The position numbers and the translations under genes are program-made. From Histomonas meleagridis (Eukaryota; Parabasalia; Tritrichomonadida; Dientamoebidae): 64,000 nucleotides of DNA. The stretch spans positions 248,001-312,000 of the forward strand of contig WSYJ01000030.1 in assembly GCA_020186115.1 (NCBI GenBank), written 5' to 3'. This document shows positions 19,929 through 30,617 of the stretch, piece by piece (within the stretch, counting starts at the first letter, position 1; every line of letters starts with the position of its first letter). The notes beneath the pieces are model-generated. The model was given only the letters and a program-made list of their open reading frames with translations. It ran no database searches and was not told the origin of the DNA.

Positions 19929-20238
19929 TCACCTTTTATTAATTGGTACTGAATCAATTGCAATTATTTTACGCGAAAGATAATTGTTTTAAAAGCTGCC
20001 TCATATTCAACCTTTCACATAATTGTTGATATGATGCGATCACAAAGAATTTAATTATTTGATCAAAAATTATAAATTTTTATAAAAATTAAAATTTCTT
20101 TATAAATTTGTTTTTTCAAGAGTTTTTGATAATTTGAAAGAAAGTTTAATTCTTTAACAATTAATACAACAATTTTTCTTGAAGAGCTTAAAATCATCAA
20201 AAACCGTTAAAAGAATTGGGGTACCCCTGAATCATAAA

Positions 20239-23200
20239 ATGACATCAGTCCGCCTTTGTGAAGGGAATGGACAATTTTATTATTTAGTAGTAAGCATTAA
20301 TTCACCTGCATCAGCATCGCCACTTAGTTATTCACCTCCTCCAACAACTTATCTTTTTTCAATTGACACAAATTCTGGTTACATATATAATAGTGGAATA
20401 CCAAATGTTGACTTATTCCCTTCACTTGAAAAAGCGTGCAATTTTATCGAAAGTATTTTTCCAAATTCTAAATGGACTGATTTAGGAATTGTATTAATAG
20501 GAGCAACAATAATTAACAATCAACTTGTCATTGCAACTGCTTCTGATGTTGAAGTGTGCGCAGTTCTTTTTGGAAAAATGATATTTAAAATTAATTCTGT
20601 AAAGTATAAATCAATTGAAATTCAAAGTCTTTCTCAATCTGATGATCAGACAGATATTTTATCGTTTCCATTGAGTGAAAATCATTTCTTTTGTAATGAT
20701 ATTGATTTAAACGATATATTCCCATATCCCCCACATCAAATATCAATATCACAATTTTGTTGGAATGCTCGTTGGCTTGAGCCTTTTGTTAATACTGGCT
20801 GTTTACAAGCTTGTATTACTATATATCAAGGAGCAGCATTTTCGTTAAATATTGATAAAACATCCAAAACTAACATTACATATATCCTAAAACGTTCTGT
20901 TTCTAATCCAGGAACACGATATGCAGCTCGTGGAATAAATTCTAATGTTGATCCTGCTAATGAATGTGAATGTACCTTAATTTTCAAAAACAACGATACT
21001 TATTCCTCTTGTTCTTGGAGGCGTGGTAGTTCACCTGTTAAATGGAAAACCATTTTAAACAGCTCATTTAGTTCTGCTAAGCATATAGTTGAAGAAGGTT
21101 CGTTCGAACAGACCCCTCAATATTTTTCAAAGCTTTTTGATCGTTTTTCCATAGAAAAAATTCATGTTGTTTCATTACTTCATGATGATCAAGAGCATGG
21201 TGAATATGATTTATTAAGTTCATATCGTGAAGGCGTTAAGAAGACGTCTGAAATTATCCAAAACAAGACCATTGAATTTCATCAATTTGATATTAATAAG
21301 TATTTAAAAACCGATGAAAAAAATGTATTAAATATTTTTCTTCATGAAATCAAATCGGACATAAATTCCACCACATTTACTATATTAGATACGACCACAT
21401 ATAATATCACGTCGACACAAAACATATTATTTCGCTTTAATTGCGCTGATTCATTAGATCGAACGAACTTAGCGACTTTTTATTATGCGTTAATCATCAC
21501 ATCGAAGTATTCATATGACAACAAACTCTTCCAACGAAATCACACTCAAAATGATTGGACGAATCCGATTGAATATTTATCGCAAAATGTCATTGATTTC
21601 CTCGGTAACATATTTATTATCTCTGGCGACATTGTGTCATTATTATACACTAACACATGCGCAATTAAGACGAGTTACATCCGCCAGTTATTAAGTAATA
21701 ACATCAACAACAAAAACGACATTACGATATCATTACAAAGGCGTTTTAGTAATGTTTTTTCAGATCCGCAACGACAAAAAGTCATTGAACAATGGACAAA
21801 TGTTAAGAAGGTCAAAAACAAGTTTATCCTTGATGACATTCATATTATAAGTTTTCCTTGTATATGGACAAACAAATATATTAATGTAATATCGAACTTA
21901 AATCAAAAGTTTTTATGTAATAACGAAAAGAATGAGTTATGTTTAATGTTTGTTGAATATTTTTTGGTTTCTTCTTTGTGTATTTATTTGGTTCCTCAAA
22001 AGGATAAAAATGTTTATATATGTTTAACTGTTTATTGTGGTAATTCATTAAATGAATTGAAGAAGTTCATTAAAATTAAATTACCAAATGTGAATAAAGC
22101 AAATTATGTGAAATATGATTTGGATCAATTACGAAATGTTTCGTTAATTCCTTTAAATCCTTTTGCATTCGAACCTTGTAAATTTATAAAGTTAAAATTC
22201 GAAGCAAATAAAAACGAATTCGGAATTGGTAATGTGAAAATAGAAGTGAAAAAACCGAATTTAACAAATGATAAATTTAAATTTTATATAAAGAAAAATG
22301 ATTTAAATGAAAATGTGTTAAAGAAATTGAATGAAAAAGTTATAAAAAATAATGAAAATATTATGTTAAACAATTTGGAAAAATTGGAATTGTTTAGAAT
22401 TAAATATGGAATTACTCAAAAGATATTTAATAATATGTTAATTAACTTAAACTTAAATCCTTATTTCTTTAGTTTAAAGGCTCAATTATTAAGTTATAAG
22501 TTAAATAACTCATTATGCCCTTTATGTAATAAACCTTTTGATGAAAATAACACACGTATATATTATAAATTCCATCCAACATTCCCTAATTTAATCATTA
22601 AAGAAGAATTAGAGTCAACAAAAACATTTCCAATTTGCTCAAATTGCGCTTTTGTTATCGAATCAAACAGCATCAAAGTTACTTCACTAGTGAATAATAA
22701 CCGTTGTGTCAAAATTAACCGTCGCTTGGAAAAGAGAGAAGAAAATCGATATCAACATTACAAAGCAGGAGACATTTCTTTGTCTAAATTCGCAAAATTC
22801 TTTGATTTCCCTGAAGGGATTCCATGTGAGAAAATTAATTCTGTTTTTAGTGAAGTATTTGGATCAATATTAGAATTTAATATTCAAAAAAATCAATGTG
22901 CTGAGTTCATTGTTTGTTTCCCTTCATATATATCGCCAACTGGTTTGACTTTATTGCTAAAAGATCCTGCTGACTTTGAACTTGAAATTATTAATATAGC
23001 TAATAAAGCAATACAATCACTTAAGAGAAAAACTCAAACTCTCTATGAATATTCACTCGAAAGTGAAAAAACTCAAGTCCTTCTTTTAAGATTTAGAAAC
23101 TTTGATGATCAAATTACTAAAATGTCAATAAGATTTATCGACATCATTGGATGCTTCACAGATCCTCCAATAAATATAACACAAAATCTTAAAGAGTCAC

Positions 23201-23517
23201 CAAATTTAGACATACGACAATTTCCACAATTTAATGAGACAAAAGGTTACTGGAATTCTGCGAAAAGAGTTCACTCGTTTACATTTGAGACAGATAAAAT
23301 CCCCAAATTTATGGTCATTAAGACATTATTGCAAAGCACGTTAATTGTATCTGATACCAAAAATGGAAAATGCGTTCGCATGACGAATCTGATACTTCCA
23401 AAGTGTGAAAGCGAATGTGAAATTGTATATAATTTGGAAGAGAATGACTTCGATGCTGTCGATTTGTATTATTTGGAAAAAACGCAAACTGAACCAATGA
23501 AAATTATGTTTTGTTAA
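20239..23517 (+). CDS. SAC-domain phosphoinositide phosphatase
   Basis: The 1,092-residue protein has an N-terminal SAC domain (about residues 1-480) with the catalytic CX5R motif in RFNCADSLDRTN, Cys near residue 401. The NxADSLDRTN variant resembles plant SAC9-type proteins more than the common CxDCLDRTN form. SAC enzymes remove phosphates from phosphoinositides on endomembranes. The C-terminal 600 residues are unassigned, except for a probable zinc site with two Cys pairs (CPLCNKPF near 757 and CSNCAF near 800). The frame is open upstream to a non-ATG codon; the ATG at 20239 is the first in frame. Confidence 0.82.
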   Translation: MTSVRLCEGNGQFYYLVVSINSPASASPLSYSPPPTTYLFSIDTNSGYIYNSGIPNVDLFPSLEKACNFIESIFPNSKWTDLGIVLIGATIINNQLVIATASDVEVCAVLFGKMIFKINSVKYKSIEIQSLSQSDDQTDILSFPLSENHFFCNDIDLNDIFPYPPHQISISQFCWNARWLEPFVNTGCLQACITIYQGAAFSLNIDKTSKTNITYILKRSVSNPGTRYAARGINSNVDPANECECTLIFKNNDTYSSCSWRRGSSPVKWKTILNSSFSSAKHIVEEGSFEQTPQYFSKLFDRFSIEKIHVVSLLHDDQEHGEYDLLSSYREGVKKTSEIIQNKTIEFHQFDINKYLKTDEKNVLNIFLHEIKSDINSTTFTILDTTTYNITSTQNILFRFNCADSLDRTNLATFYYALIITSKYSYDNKLFQRNHTQNDWTNPIEYLSQNVIDFLGNIFIISGDIVSLLYTNTCAIKTSYIRQLLSNNINNKNDITISLQRRFSNVFSDPQRQKVIEQWTNVKKVKNKFILDDIHIISFPCIWTNKYINVISNLNQKFLCNNEKNELCLMFVEYFLVSSLCIYLVPQKDKNVYICLTVYCGNSLNELKKFIKIKLPNVNKANYVKYDLDQLRNVSLIPLNPFAFEPCKFIKLKFEANKNEFGIGNVKIEVKKPNLTNDKFKFYIKKNDLNENVLKKLNEKVIKNNENIMLNNLEKLELFRIKYGITQKIFNNMLINLNLNPYFFSLKAQLLSYKLNNSLCPLCNKPFDENNTRIYYKFHPTFPNLIIKEELESTKTFPICSNCAFVIESNSIKVTSLVNNNRCVKINRRLEKREENRYQHYKAGDISLSKFAKFFDFPEGIPCEKINSVFSEVFGSILEFNIQKNQCAEFIVCFPSYISPTGLTLLLKDPADFELEIINIANKAIQSLKRKTQTLYEYSLESEKTQVLLLRFRNFDDQITKMSIRFIDIIGCFTDPPINITQNLKESPNLDIRQFPQFNETKGYWNSAKRVHSFTFETDKIPKFMVIKTLLQSTLIVSDTKNGKCVRMTNLILPKCESECEIVYNLEENDFDAVDLYYLEKTQTEPMKIMFC

Positions 23518-23599
23518 TAAATAATTTGTTTTTAATGAAATTGTTTTTATTTAAATAAATTAATAATTATTAATAAAAAAGATATTCATAAACGCTCAT

Positions 23600-24697
23600 T
23601 TATACTATAATAGTAAATATGATTCCAACAAGAAACGAAATTAGGGCAAATGGTGCAACAAGAAATGACCTCATTCCATGACTGGTACTTTCTTCAATTT
23701 TAAAATGTAATAAATCATCATCTTCCAATTTGTAATTAATGTTACTTGGAATGGTTGACACATCGAGGTATGGCTTGTTAACATCAGTTGCAACTAGAGT
23801 CAAATTGAAATTTTGGACATTTCCCCAATCACCTTTGAAAGCAAATTGAAGTGATGACTTTCGATCACACTGATGCCTAAAATAATAGTAGATGTTAAAT
23901 GAGCCGTTATAAATCTTTTCTGAAAGCATTATACTCGGATCATCAAAGTAAATTTTGAGCGATTTTGGCTGTGTAACTCCTTCTTGAAGAACCATTTCGA
24001 TTGTTGTGGATTCATATACATATGGAGTAAGCATAATTGAAATTTCATCTGAAATTTGCACTCCGTTTACTTCAACATAATCTTTATTAAATCGAATTTC
24101 ACCAGTTATGGTGAAAGCACAAAAAATTCTTTTTGTTGTTTTAATTTGTGGGCTTTGAAGTATTTCTATATTTGGCGTAATAAGGTAATTTGCAATAACT
24201 TCACCTTTTGCATCAAGTGTGCACTTAGTAGTTGTAAAGCATTTCATGACAATTGTATTAAATTTTATGGGAGTCACAAAATTTACATTTGAAGAAATGT
24301 AAACATAAGGCAATGACTTAGAAACATCACGTATGCTTGAATTAATTTGTAAAATATCTCTTTTACTCTCTAACTTTAAAACTTGAATATATGCCTTCGC
24401 CAAATCAATATTAATTTTATTTGTATTATTAAAATCTATTTCAACTACATTATAATTACTTGAAAGATCAGAGAGAATTTCAAAATTTGCTATTTTTGGA
24501 TGAAATTCGTACTTGAAATTAGAAACAGCTTTAATTGCTTCATTACACATTTTTTGGAAATACTGATCATCTGGATAATGTCTTGCAACATCACGAAACA
24601 TTTGTTCAATTGTTGTAAGAGTTCTGCTTTCTTCTGTGCCATAATATACTTTTTTATATGAAATACATGTAGAAGCATAAATCAATAATAACAGCAT
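23600..24697 (-). CDS. Membrane-anchored lumenal/extracellular protein, unknown
   Basis: The 365-residue protein has an N-terminal signal peptide (MLLLLIYASTCIS) and a hydrophobic segment at its extreme C-terminus (FLVAPFALISFLVGIIFTIIV) with no cytosolic tail. The body is beta-rich with several N-glycosylation sequons (NSS, NGS, NLT). The layout fits either a type I ER/surface protein with no tail or a GPI-anchor signal. I recognise no family. The ATG at 24697 immediately precedes the signal peptide. It converges with the SAC gene across an 82-bp gap. Confidence 0.7.
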   Translation of the reverse strand: MLLLLIYASTCISYKKVYYGTEESRTLTTIEQMFRDVARHYPDDQYFQKMCNEAIKAVSNFKYEFHPKIANFEILSDLSSNYNVVEIDFNNTNKINIDLAKAYIQVLKLESKRDILQINSSIRDVSKSLPYVYISSNVNFVTPIKFNTIVMKCFTTTKCTLDAKGEVIANYLITPNIEILQSPQIKTTKRIFCAFTITGEIRFNKDYVEVNGVQISDEISIMLTPYVYESTTIEMVLQEGVTQPKSLKIYFDDPSIMLSEKIYNGSFNIYYYFRHQCDRKSSLQFAFKGDWGNVQNFNLTLVATDVNKPYLDVSTIPSNINYKLEDDDLLHFKIEESTSHGMRSFLVAPFALISFLVGIIFTIIV

Positions 24698-25261
24698 GTT
24701 AAAAAAATAATAAACATTTTATTAAACAATTAATAAATATAAAACTTTACTCAGTAAAATAAACATTAAGTAAACATTTCAAAACTATTTTTTGGTCCAT
24801 GTCTTTGTATCAGTTTATTAGCTAGCAACTGTTATTTATTAAATTAATTTTTTCAATAATAATTCTTATAGTATAAGAAGAGAAAATAACAATTTTAATT
24901 CATCATATTCATTAAATCTTAACCATCTTATATAAACTGAACACTTTACATAAATTTTAAGAATTATTTTCTATAAGCATTTACATAAATCACAATAATT
25001 TTTAATGTTAATCTTTTATTCATATTAACACAATGAATTCTTATACAAAGAAAAATGATCTCCAAATCGTGCGAACATTTCCATTAACAATTTATTCAAA
25101 ATATATAGCGTGGTCCAAAACCTTTTATCCTCATAGTCTTCTGCATCATGATGCATATTAATATTAAAATATGATTAAATATATATATATATAAATGCAA
25201 CATTATTCTCATTATTAAATTGCCTTTTAATTTTATTTTCCTTTAAAAAATATATTTTTAT
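24698..25261. other. Intergenic, nothing recognised
   Basis: Very AT-rich spacer with an (AT)n run near 25180. No gene or RNA signal is seen. Confidence 0.4.
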
Positions 25262-26923
25262 TTATATTGTATAAAATTCGGATTGCAATATCTTTCCATA
25301 CACATCCGACCCCACCACTCTTTCCAGCGCTCCTTCGTCGAACTCCGTGAAGTAAAATGTTGCTGTACAATTTCCGGCCAATTCACCAACGAACTGTTGG
25401 AAAGTTGGCGGCTGTATGAACACTACTCGCTCTATTTGCCTGAGTTTCGGCCTATAGTGGAAGTAGAATCTTTCGGTCATCAGCATCACTGCGTTTTTGT
25501 CATCTCTGAACGCCCTTTTCATTCGTTTGTTATCTTCGTCTGTTGATTCGTCCGACAGCTCCAAGAATCCGATCATGTTATCTTCCAACATTTTTCTTGC
25601 TTGTAAGAATCGATAAGTCGAAACGAAATATACAATTGTTCTCTTTGCGACTTCTTCAGGTTCTGATCTCCATTGTTTAATCAAGAAAAATATCTTCTCT
25701 CGGAAACATCGTTCGATTGTATCGCCAATATTTTTTATGTTTGCGCAACTTAAGCGCTTGAAGTTACGCTCTAATCCTGGTAATAATAATGGTGGATACT
25801 TCTTCGGACGTATTAATATTTGCCCGCGAATGTTTTCGAAGCGTGAAAACATATTATGGATTTCTGGTGTTAATACTGACGAATAAATTATGTTCTGTCG
25901 CATTTTATGTTGTTGCTTATCTGTGCAATATAAGCGTAAGTGTTTCCAATCGGTCTCAGTGACTTTCTGTGGTAATTTGTTGAGCATTGATATCAGTTGT
26001 AATAAGCGATCGCTGTTTTGCATCAATAAGACATCCAATGAATCTAAAATTAAAACTTCAATGGAACTCATGAAATCCATGTCGTCGTGTAAAAATAACG
26101 AAAGTGATGAAGCTATTACAAGTTGTGACCTGGACATTTGATGAAATAATTCAATTTTATGTTCGTGAAATCGAATGCCCATTTTAAACTCATTGCTATT
26201 ATTACCGCCAAATGTTCGCAGCCAATCTTTGGGTTTTGTGCGTTGAATAAATTGCGGCAGTTCCTCAATAGTATATTCGTTTTGAAGTCGATCTAAATTT
26301 TGAATCTCAAACGGAGTACCATCTTCAGTAGTCTTGGGTAAAAAGTGGATAATGTCATTAATAAATTGATAAGCTTGATAACGCGTGGGACAAATGACTA
26401 AAACAGTTGTCATTGTATATGTGGTATCTCGAACATCGTCACGTGGTCGATGTTTCTTAATATAAAGATCACTATAAATATGATTGATAACATGGAGTAC
26501 TGATGGATGACGATAATTCTCAAAATCGTCGCCAATATAAAAAAAATCTCGATAATCAAAAAGTGAAGGAATGAAATCGTTTTTGAAAAATTCTTCGTTA
26601 GAATTTGGTTGAAGAGAATTGAATAGAAGTGGTTTTTCTTTTGGTATGGTGCTTGATGTTGAAAGTACTATTTTTTGCTCGTGTTGATAAATAACAGGTT
26701 CTGGTTTAGGAGCGTTAAAATCATGATTTTCAGCATTAAACCAGTCATTGAAATTAATGGGTGAACCTGAGAAATTTATATTGGGAAGATTAGAATATAC
26801 TTCTTCTTCATCTTCAACAATAACATCAGGTTCGTTTGAAACCCCGCCTTGATCATTAGGTTCCTCGACAACAATTTGACTTAATAATGCTAAAAAATCT
26901 GATGCTGTCCTTTTCTTGGTCAT
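25262..26923 (-). CDS. UTP25: U3 snoRNP-associated factor UTP25 (DEF/DIEXF)
   Basis: The 553-residue protein matches the UTP25 family in order. It has a degenerate helicase-like N-terminal core (VLVICPTRYQAYQF), then FKMGIRFHEHKIELFHQMSR, QLVIASSLSLFL, then SSIEVLILDSLDVLLMQNSD (a degenerate DEAD-box position), FSRFENIRGQI, and the C-terminal VMLMTERFYFHYRPKLRQI. UTP25 acts in the nucleolar small-subunit processome for 18S pre-rRNA maturation and lacks true ATPase motifs. The first in-frame ATG is at 26923 (MTKKRTASDF). AAACGGTC lies about 25 bp upstream at 26946-26953, on the opposite strand. Confidence 0.9.
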   Translation of the reverse strand: MTKKRTASDFLALLSQIVVEEPNDQGGVSNEPDVIVEDEEEVYSNLPNINFSGSPINFNDWFNAENHDFNAPKPEPVIYQHEQKIVLSTSSTIPKEKPLLFNSLQPNSNEEFFKNDFIPSLFDYRDFFYIGDDFENYRHPSVLHVINHIYSDLYIKKHRPRDDVRDTTYTMTTVLVICPTRYQAYQFINDIIHFLPKTTEDGTPFEIQNLDRLQNEYTIEELPQFIQRTKPKDWLRTFGGNNSNEFKMGIRFHEHKIELFHQMSRSQLVIASSLSLFLHDDMDFMSSIEVLILDSLDVLLMQNSDRLLQLISMLNKLPQKVTETDWKHLRLYCTDKQQHKMRQNIIYSSVLTPEIHNMFSRFENIRGQILIRPKKYPPLLLPGLERNFKRLSCANIKNIGDTIERCFREKIFFLIKQWRSEPEEVAKRTIVYFVSTYRFLQARKMLEDNMIGFLELSDESTDEDNKRMKRAFRDDKNAVMLMTERFYFHYRPKLRQIERVVFIQPPTFQQFVGELAGNCTATFYFTEFDEGALERVVGSDVYGKILQSEFYTI

Positions 26924-27636
26924 ACACAAAATTACACACCAAAATAAACGGTCAAGGATGATTTCTTTATATAATGAATTCTTAATAGCTTCGACCAATA
27001 AATGACAATGTGATTTTTCAGATCAGTTGATGTTATATGAATAATGAAAAATTTAATTTAAATTTATTTTTATTCTTAATATTTATTATATCAGATTATG
27101 AACCAATTAGGTTCCACACAATTGTTAATGCGCTAATTTCCAGTGACCAGTCAAAATGTTTTAATCGAAATATCGAAATCGAATCACAACCAGTGATATT
27201 AGCAACCCATAATTTTTTCAAGCACACGTGTGTCATCTTGTCTTGTATTTTTTGTTTTCGAATTATATTCTGATGGCGTATTCTTCAACAACGAGGTTGC
27301 ACAGTGCATTGATCAATCGCGGTTAATTTTACAGCATTCAATTTGATTACAAATATTTCAAATACTAGTCATAATTATTTATATCGTTGTGAAGGCGTAG
27401 GTTATCACAGTCAAACTCTACATTGTTTCAGTTTTTTGAATACCCTATTAATTCGCACGGTGAATTTAAACACAAACAATAACTGTCGTCATAAAAAGAC
27501 AATAACTATTCAATTTTGATTGAATTTTGTGTCATTCAATCTGATCGAGTTTTTCACTGAACTGTAAAAATCTGGTGTTGATTTGACATTTTGAACTTAC
27601 TAATTTGTGATAAACCCCCACAATCTGTCATTTTGA
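26924..27636. other. Intergenic, BspA-gene A promoter side
   Basis: Mostly unremarkable AT-rich DNA. TAAACCCCCA at 27611-27620 and TGTCAT at 27626-27631 lie 26 and 11 bp before the ATG of the downstream surface-protein gene, and both recur before its paralogue. A short open stretch at 27037-27273 has no support. Confidence 0.5.
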
Positions 27637-29826
27637 ATGATGTTGTTTTTGATTCTTGTTTCTACAACAATCTCTTCGAGTCAATTCACTTATTTCGGAG
27701 GTAATCAAACACTTCAAATAAAAACCGAAATTGGTGAAATAAATAATTATAAAAAAATCACAAAACACCTTGAAATTCAAAGTGGTGTTAAATTTATTCC
27801 AAATTATGGATTTACTCATTGGAATTCACTTACAGAAGTAAGCATTGGGGATACAGTCAATTTTATTGGGGACTATGCATTCTCTTTTTGTTTAAATTTG
27901 TCTAAAGTTGTTCTTGGACTAAATGTCAATCAAATCGGCAAATATGCATTTTCATCATGTTCTAGTTTATCTACAGTCATACTCAGTGAGAACATCAAAC
28001 GTTTTGGAGATTTTTTTTTTTTTAATTGTCCTTTACTTCAAACGTCAACGAACAAAATTTCACGTGATTTAATTATTAATTATGATTATTTGCCTCAAGG
28101 ATTTATTATTTCACATACTCACACCGTTTCTAATACCAACTCGCCTTCATATACATTAACGATATCGCCTTCATTAACAGAATCACCAACACATTCAGCA
28201 TCAATGACACGAGTTCCTGCGAATTCTACGACATATTCAAGTACATTAATGTCTTCTAACACACATGTCATCACAACTATTTCTACTCCATCAATTACTG
28301 TTTCTTTGTCAAATACATTTTCACCTACAAGATCAAGCACATTTTCACCAACGAAATCACCATCACTAACATTAGCACCATCATACACAGATGTAAATTC
28401 AAAAACACTTAAAACTTCATATACAACAGTATCTTCATACACAGATTCATATATTTCTGTAACTTCATATACTTCTACACTTACAGTTTCTCAGTCTTTA
28501 TCACTGAAAGATACACAGACGCCTGTATTAACAGATTCTTCATATCTAAAAGTTGAAACTGTCACATCAAGCACTATTATCGATTCAATGACATCTGCAT
28601 TATCACCTGTTTATCACTCTTCGATAACTCAGATCTATACATTGACAGATATACCAATAAGTTCATATAGAACAAAAACAGTAACCGTAACATTAACCAG
28701 AACTGGATGGTGGCCTTTTGAAGAAGAAGTCACGAAATCTAAAACAACTTCAACAGAAGTTATAGTTTATTCACAAACACATGTTTTAGTTAATTCAAAC
28801 ACATTTTCTATTTCCTCAACACTTACACAAACACTTACTAAAACTGAGTCTCCAACATTATCATTCTCCAGTACTTATATTTCAACAAGTTCCGCAACCA
28901 TGTCAGACACAAAGACTTACACTATAACATATGTTCCATCATCATCTGACACAGCAACAATAGTTTCATCACTAACTTCTTCAATTACATCTGTTAACTC
29001 ACAAACACTAATGCTCTCTCCGACATTATCATCATCTCTAATCGATGTGCCTTCTACAATAATAGTTGATACATTTACACTTGTTTCAACAAATTCACCC
29101 ACAATTTCTCAAACATACGTAAACTCTCCCACAGTATCTCCAACTCCATCGTATACACTGTCTATAACGAATTCTTCTTCACCGACATTTTCACTCACTA
29201 TTGAAAATTCGACATCATTTACACAAACTTTTTCATTGACTCTTTCTAACATTTCCACACTTTCGCCTTCGTTAACGATTACGAACTCAAAAACTATATC
29301 GCATTCTATCACCGAATCATATTTGCCCACAAATTTAACAGTATCATTAACATATTCATATCTCATAGTCCTTTCTGAAACCATTCAACAAAGTGTTACA
29401 TTAATTGGTTCAATCATTGAAACATTAATACAAGAAAACATTGATGGAGAAGAAACATATGTCACGACAAAATCTGTTATATATAACACAGCAATTTTAG
29501 AACAAGTTTCGTATGTTGATTCATATTCAAATTATTTTTCATTCCATATTTATGAAGCACAAACAGAAGAAGGAAGTAATAACTCCACTACTTATATCAT
29601 TGTTGGAGTTGTTATTGGCGTCATAGTTATTGCTGCGATTGTTGTTGGAGTTACATTATATGTTAAAAAGAGGGAATATAATAAATTGAATGAAAGTAAC
29701 GACGAACCATTTGAATATGCTAAAGAAGAACCAGAAATCGAGAAAGGAACTAACGAAACGACGACTACGAAGAACGAAGTTCAACTGGATGATGACAATA
29801 ATGATATCGAAGAACTCTTTGTTTAA
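27637..29826 (+). CDS. BspA-like LRR surface protein, copy A
   Basis: The 729-residue predicted type I membrane protein has a signal peptide (residues 1-16) and three to four BspA-type 23-residue leucine-rich repeats (about 45-135, for example SLTEVSIGDTVNFIGDYAF). A long Ser/Thr-rich mucin-like region (about 160-615) holds one odd WWPFEEEVTK island. A transmembrane helix lies near 650-675 (YIIVGVVIGVIVIAAIVVG), followed by a 50-residue acidic cytosolic tail. BspA-like proteins are large trichomonad surface families linked to adhesion. Its 5' 610 bp and 3' 666 bp are almost identical to copy B, while the centre is unrelated. Confidence 0.9.
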   Translation: MMLFLILVSTTISSSQFTYFGGNQTLQIKTEIGEINNYKKITKHLEIQSGVKFIPNYGFTHWNSLTEVSIGDTVNFIGDYAFSFCLNLSKVVLGLNVNQIGKYAFSSCSSLSTVILSENIKRFGDFFFFNCPLLQTSTNKISRDLIINYDYLPQGFIISHTHTVSNTNSPSYTLTISPSLTESPTHSASMTRVPANSTTYSSTLMSSNTHVITTISTPSITVSLSNTFSPTRSSTFSPTKSPSLTLAPSYTDVNSKTLKTSYTTVSSYTDSYISVTSYTSTLTVSQSLSLKDTQTPVLTDSSYLKVETVTSSTIIDSMTSALSPVYHSSITQIYTLTDIPISSYRTKTVTVTLTRTGWWPFEEEVTKSKTTSTEVIVYSQTHVLVNSNTFSISSTLTQTLTKTESPTLSFSSTYISTSSATMSDTKTYTITYVPSSSDTATIVSSLTSSITSVNSQTLMLSPTLSSSLIDVPSTIIVDTFTLVSTNSPTISQTYVNSPTVSPTPSYTLSITNSSSPTFSLTIENSTSFTQTFSLTLSNISTLSPSLTITNSKTISHSITESYLPTNLTVSLTYSYLIVLSETIQQSVTLIGSIIETLIQENIDGEETYVTTKSVIYNTAILEQVSYVDSYSNYFSFHIYEAQTEEGSNNSTTYIIVGVVIGVIVIAAIVVGVTLYVKKREYNKLNESNDEPFEYAKEEPEIEKGTNETTTTKNEVQLDDDNNDIEELFV

Positions 29827-30617
29827 AGGACATCCCTTTCTCATATCGACACATATTATACCATATTATTTATTATTTAGAAGGTATAAAGTTGATATCA
29901 TTTTCATTAAGGTGTTTCTTGGTGATATCTTCTTCATTGTTGTTAGCCAATAAATTTTCACAGCTGTTCAAATTTAACCGTTAAATTTCATTTCACATTG
30001 CACTGTGTTCAACTGGTCGACGGTTTGCTTTTAGGCGTGTTAAAATTTCAAACCGCCTGCAAATAACGAGTTTCGTATCAAAAAGTGGTGCGAATCCATC
30101 GTTTTCTTGCATAGTGCTGTGTTCAGTTTTGATATACACAAAACATAAAAACTCATTTGAGCATTTATTATAGATTCATAAGTATTCAGAGAAGCTATAA
30201 CTCTGAGTTTTAATCTAAAAGTTAATTTTGATGAAATACTCAAACTCAAAAAGCTTTCGCTACAAACAGAATACAAACTCGAAGATACAATTGCGTGAGC
30301 ATATTTAATGGCGTTTATTTATAATGATTCAGCTTGAGAATAATTCCTTTTCGCCTCAACGTTAGGACAAATTCATCGGAACTACTCTTTCAAATTTTGA
30401 GAGAAACAAAAGGTTTTTAACCAAACAATACTTAAATAAACAATTGAAAAACTCAATTATATGTTATCGGAAGTGTCGGTTTCAGTTTTTCTGGCTCGTT
30501 CATAATCGAGTATAGTTCCAAAATTGAAAAAATATCGACTTTTTGAACACTCACGAAGGCTAATTGTCAGAAGAAGATGCTTTTGTAATAAACCCCCATA
30601 AATTGTCATCCTGACAA
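29827..30617. other. Spacer between the two BspA-like genes
   Basis: Similarity to the flank of copy A is confined to about 30 bp before the ATG: TAAACCCCCA at 30589-30598 and TGTCAT at about 30604-30609. The rest shows no relation to the other flank and no gene. Confidence 0.5.

Noticed and set aside
27037-27273. 78-codon frame with hydrophobic start
   Set aside because: No domain, poor codon character and no promoter element; likely chance.
28119-29384. Minus-strand open frames opposite BspA-like copy A (and similar at 31523-32419)
   Set aside because: Antisense of Ser/Thr codons; no ATG context or domain.
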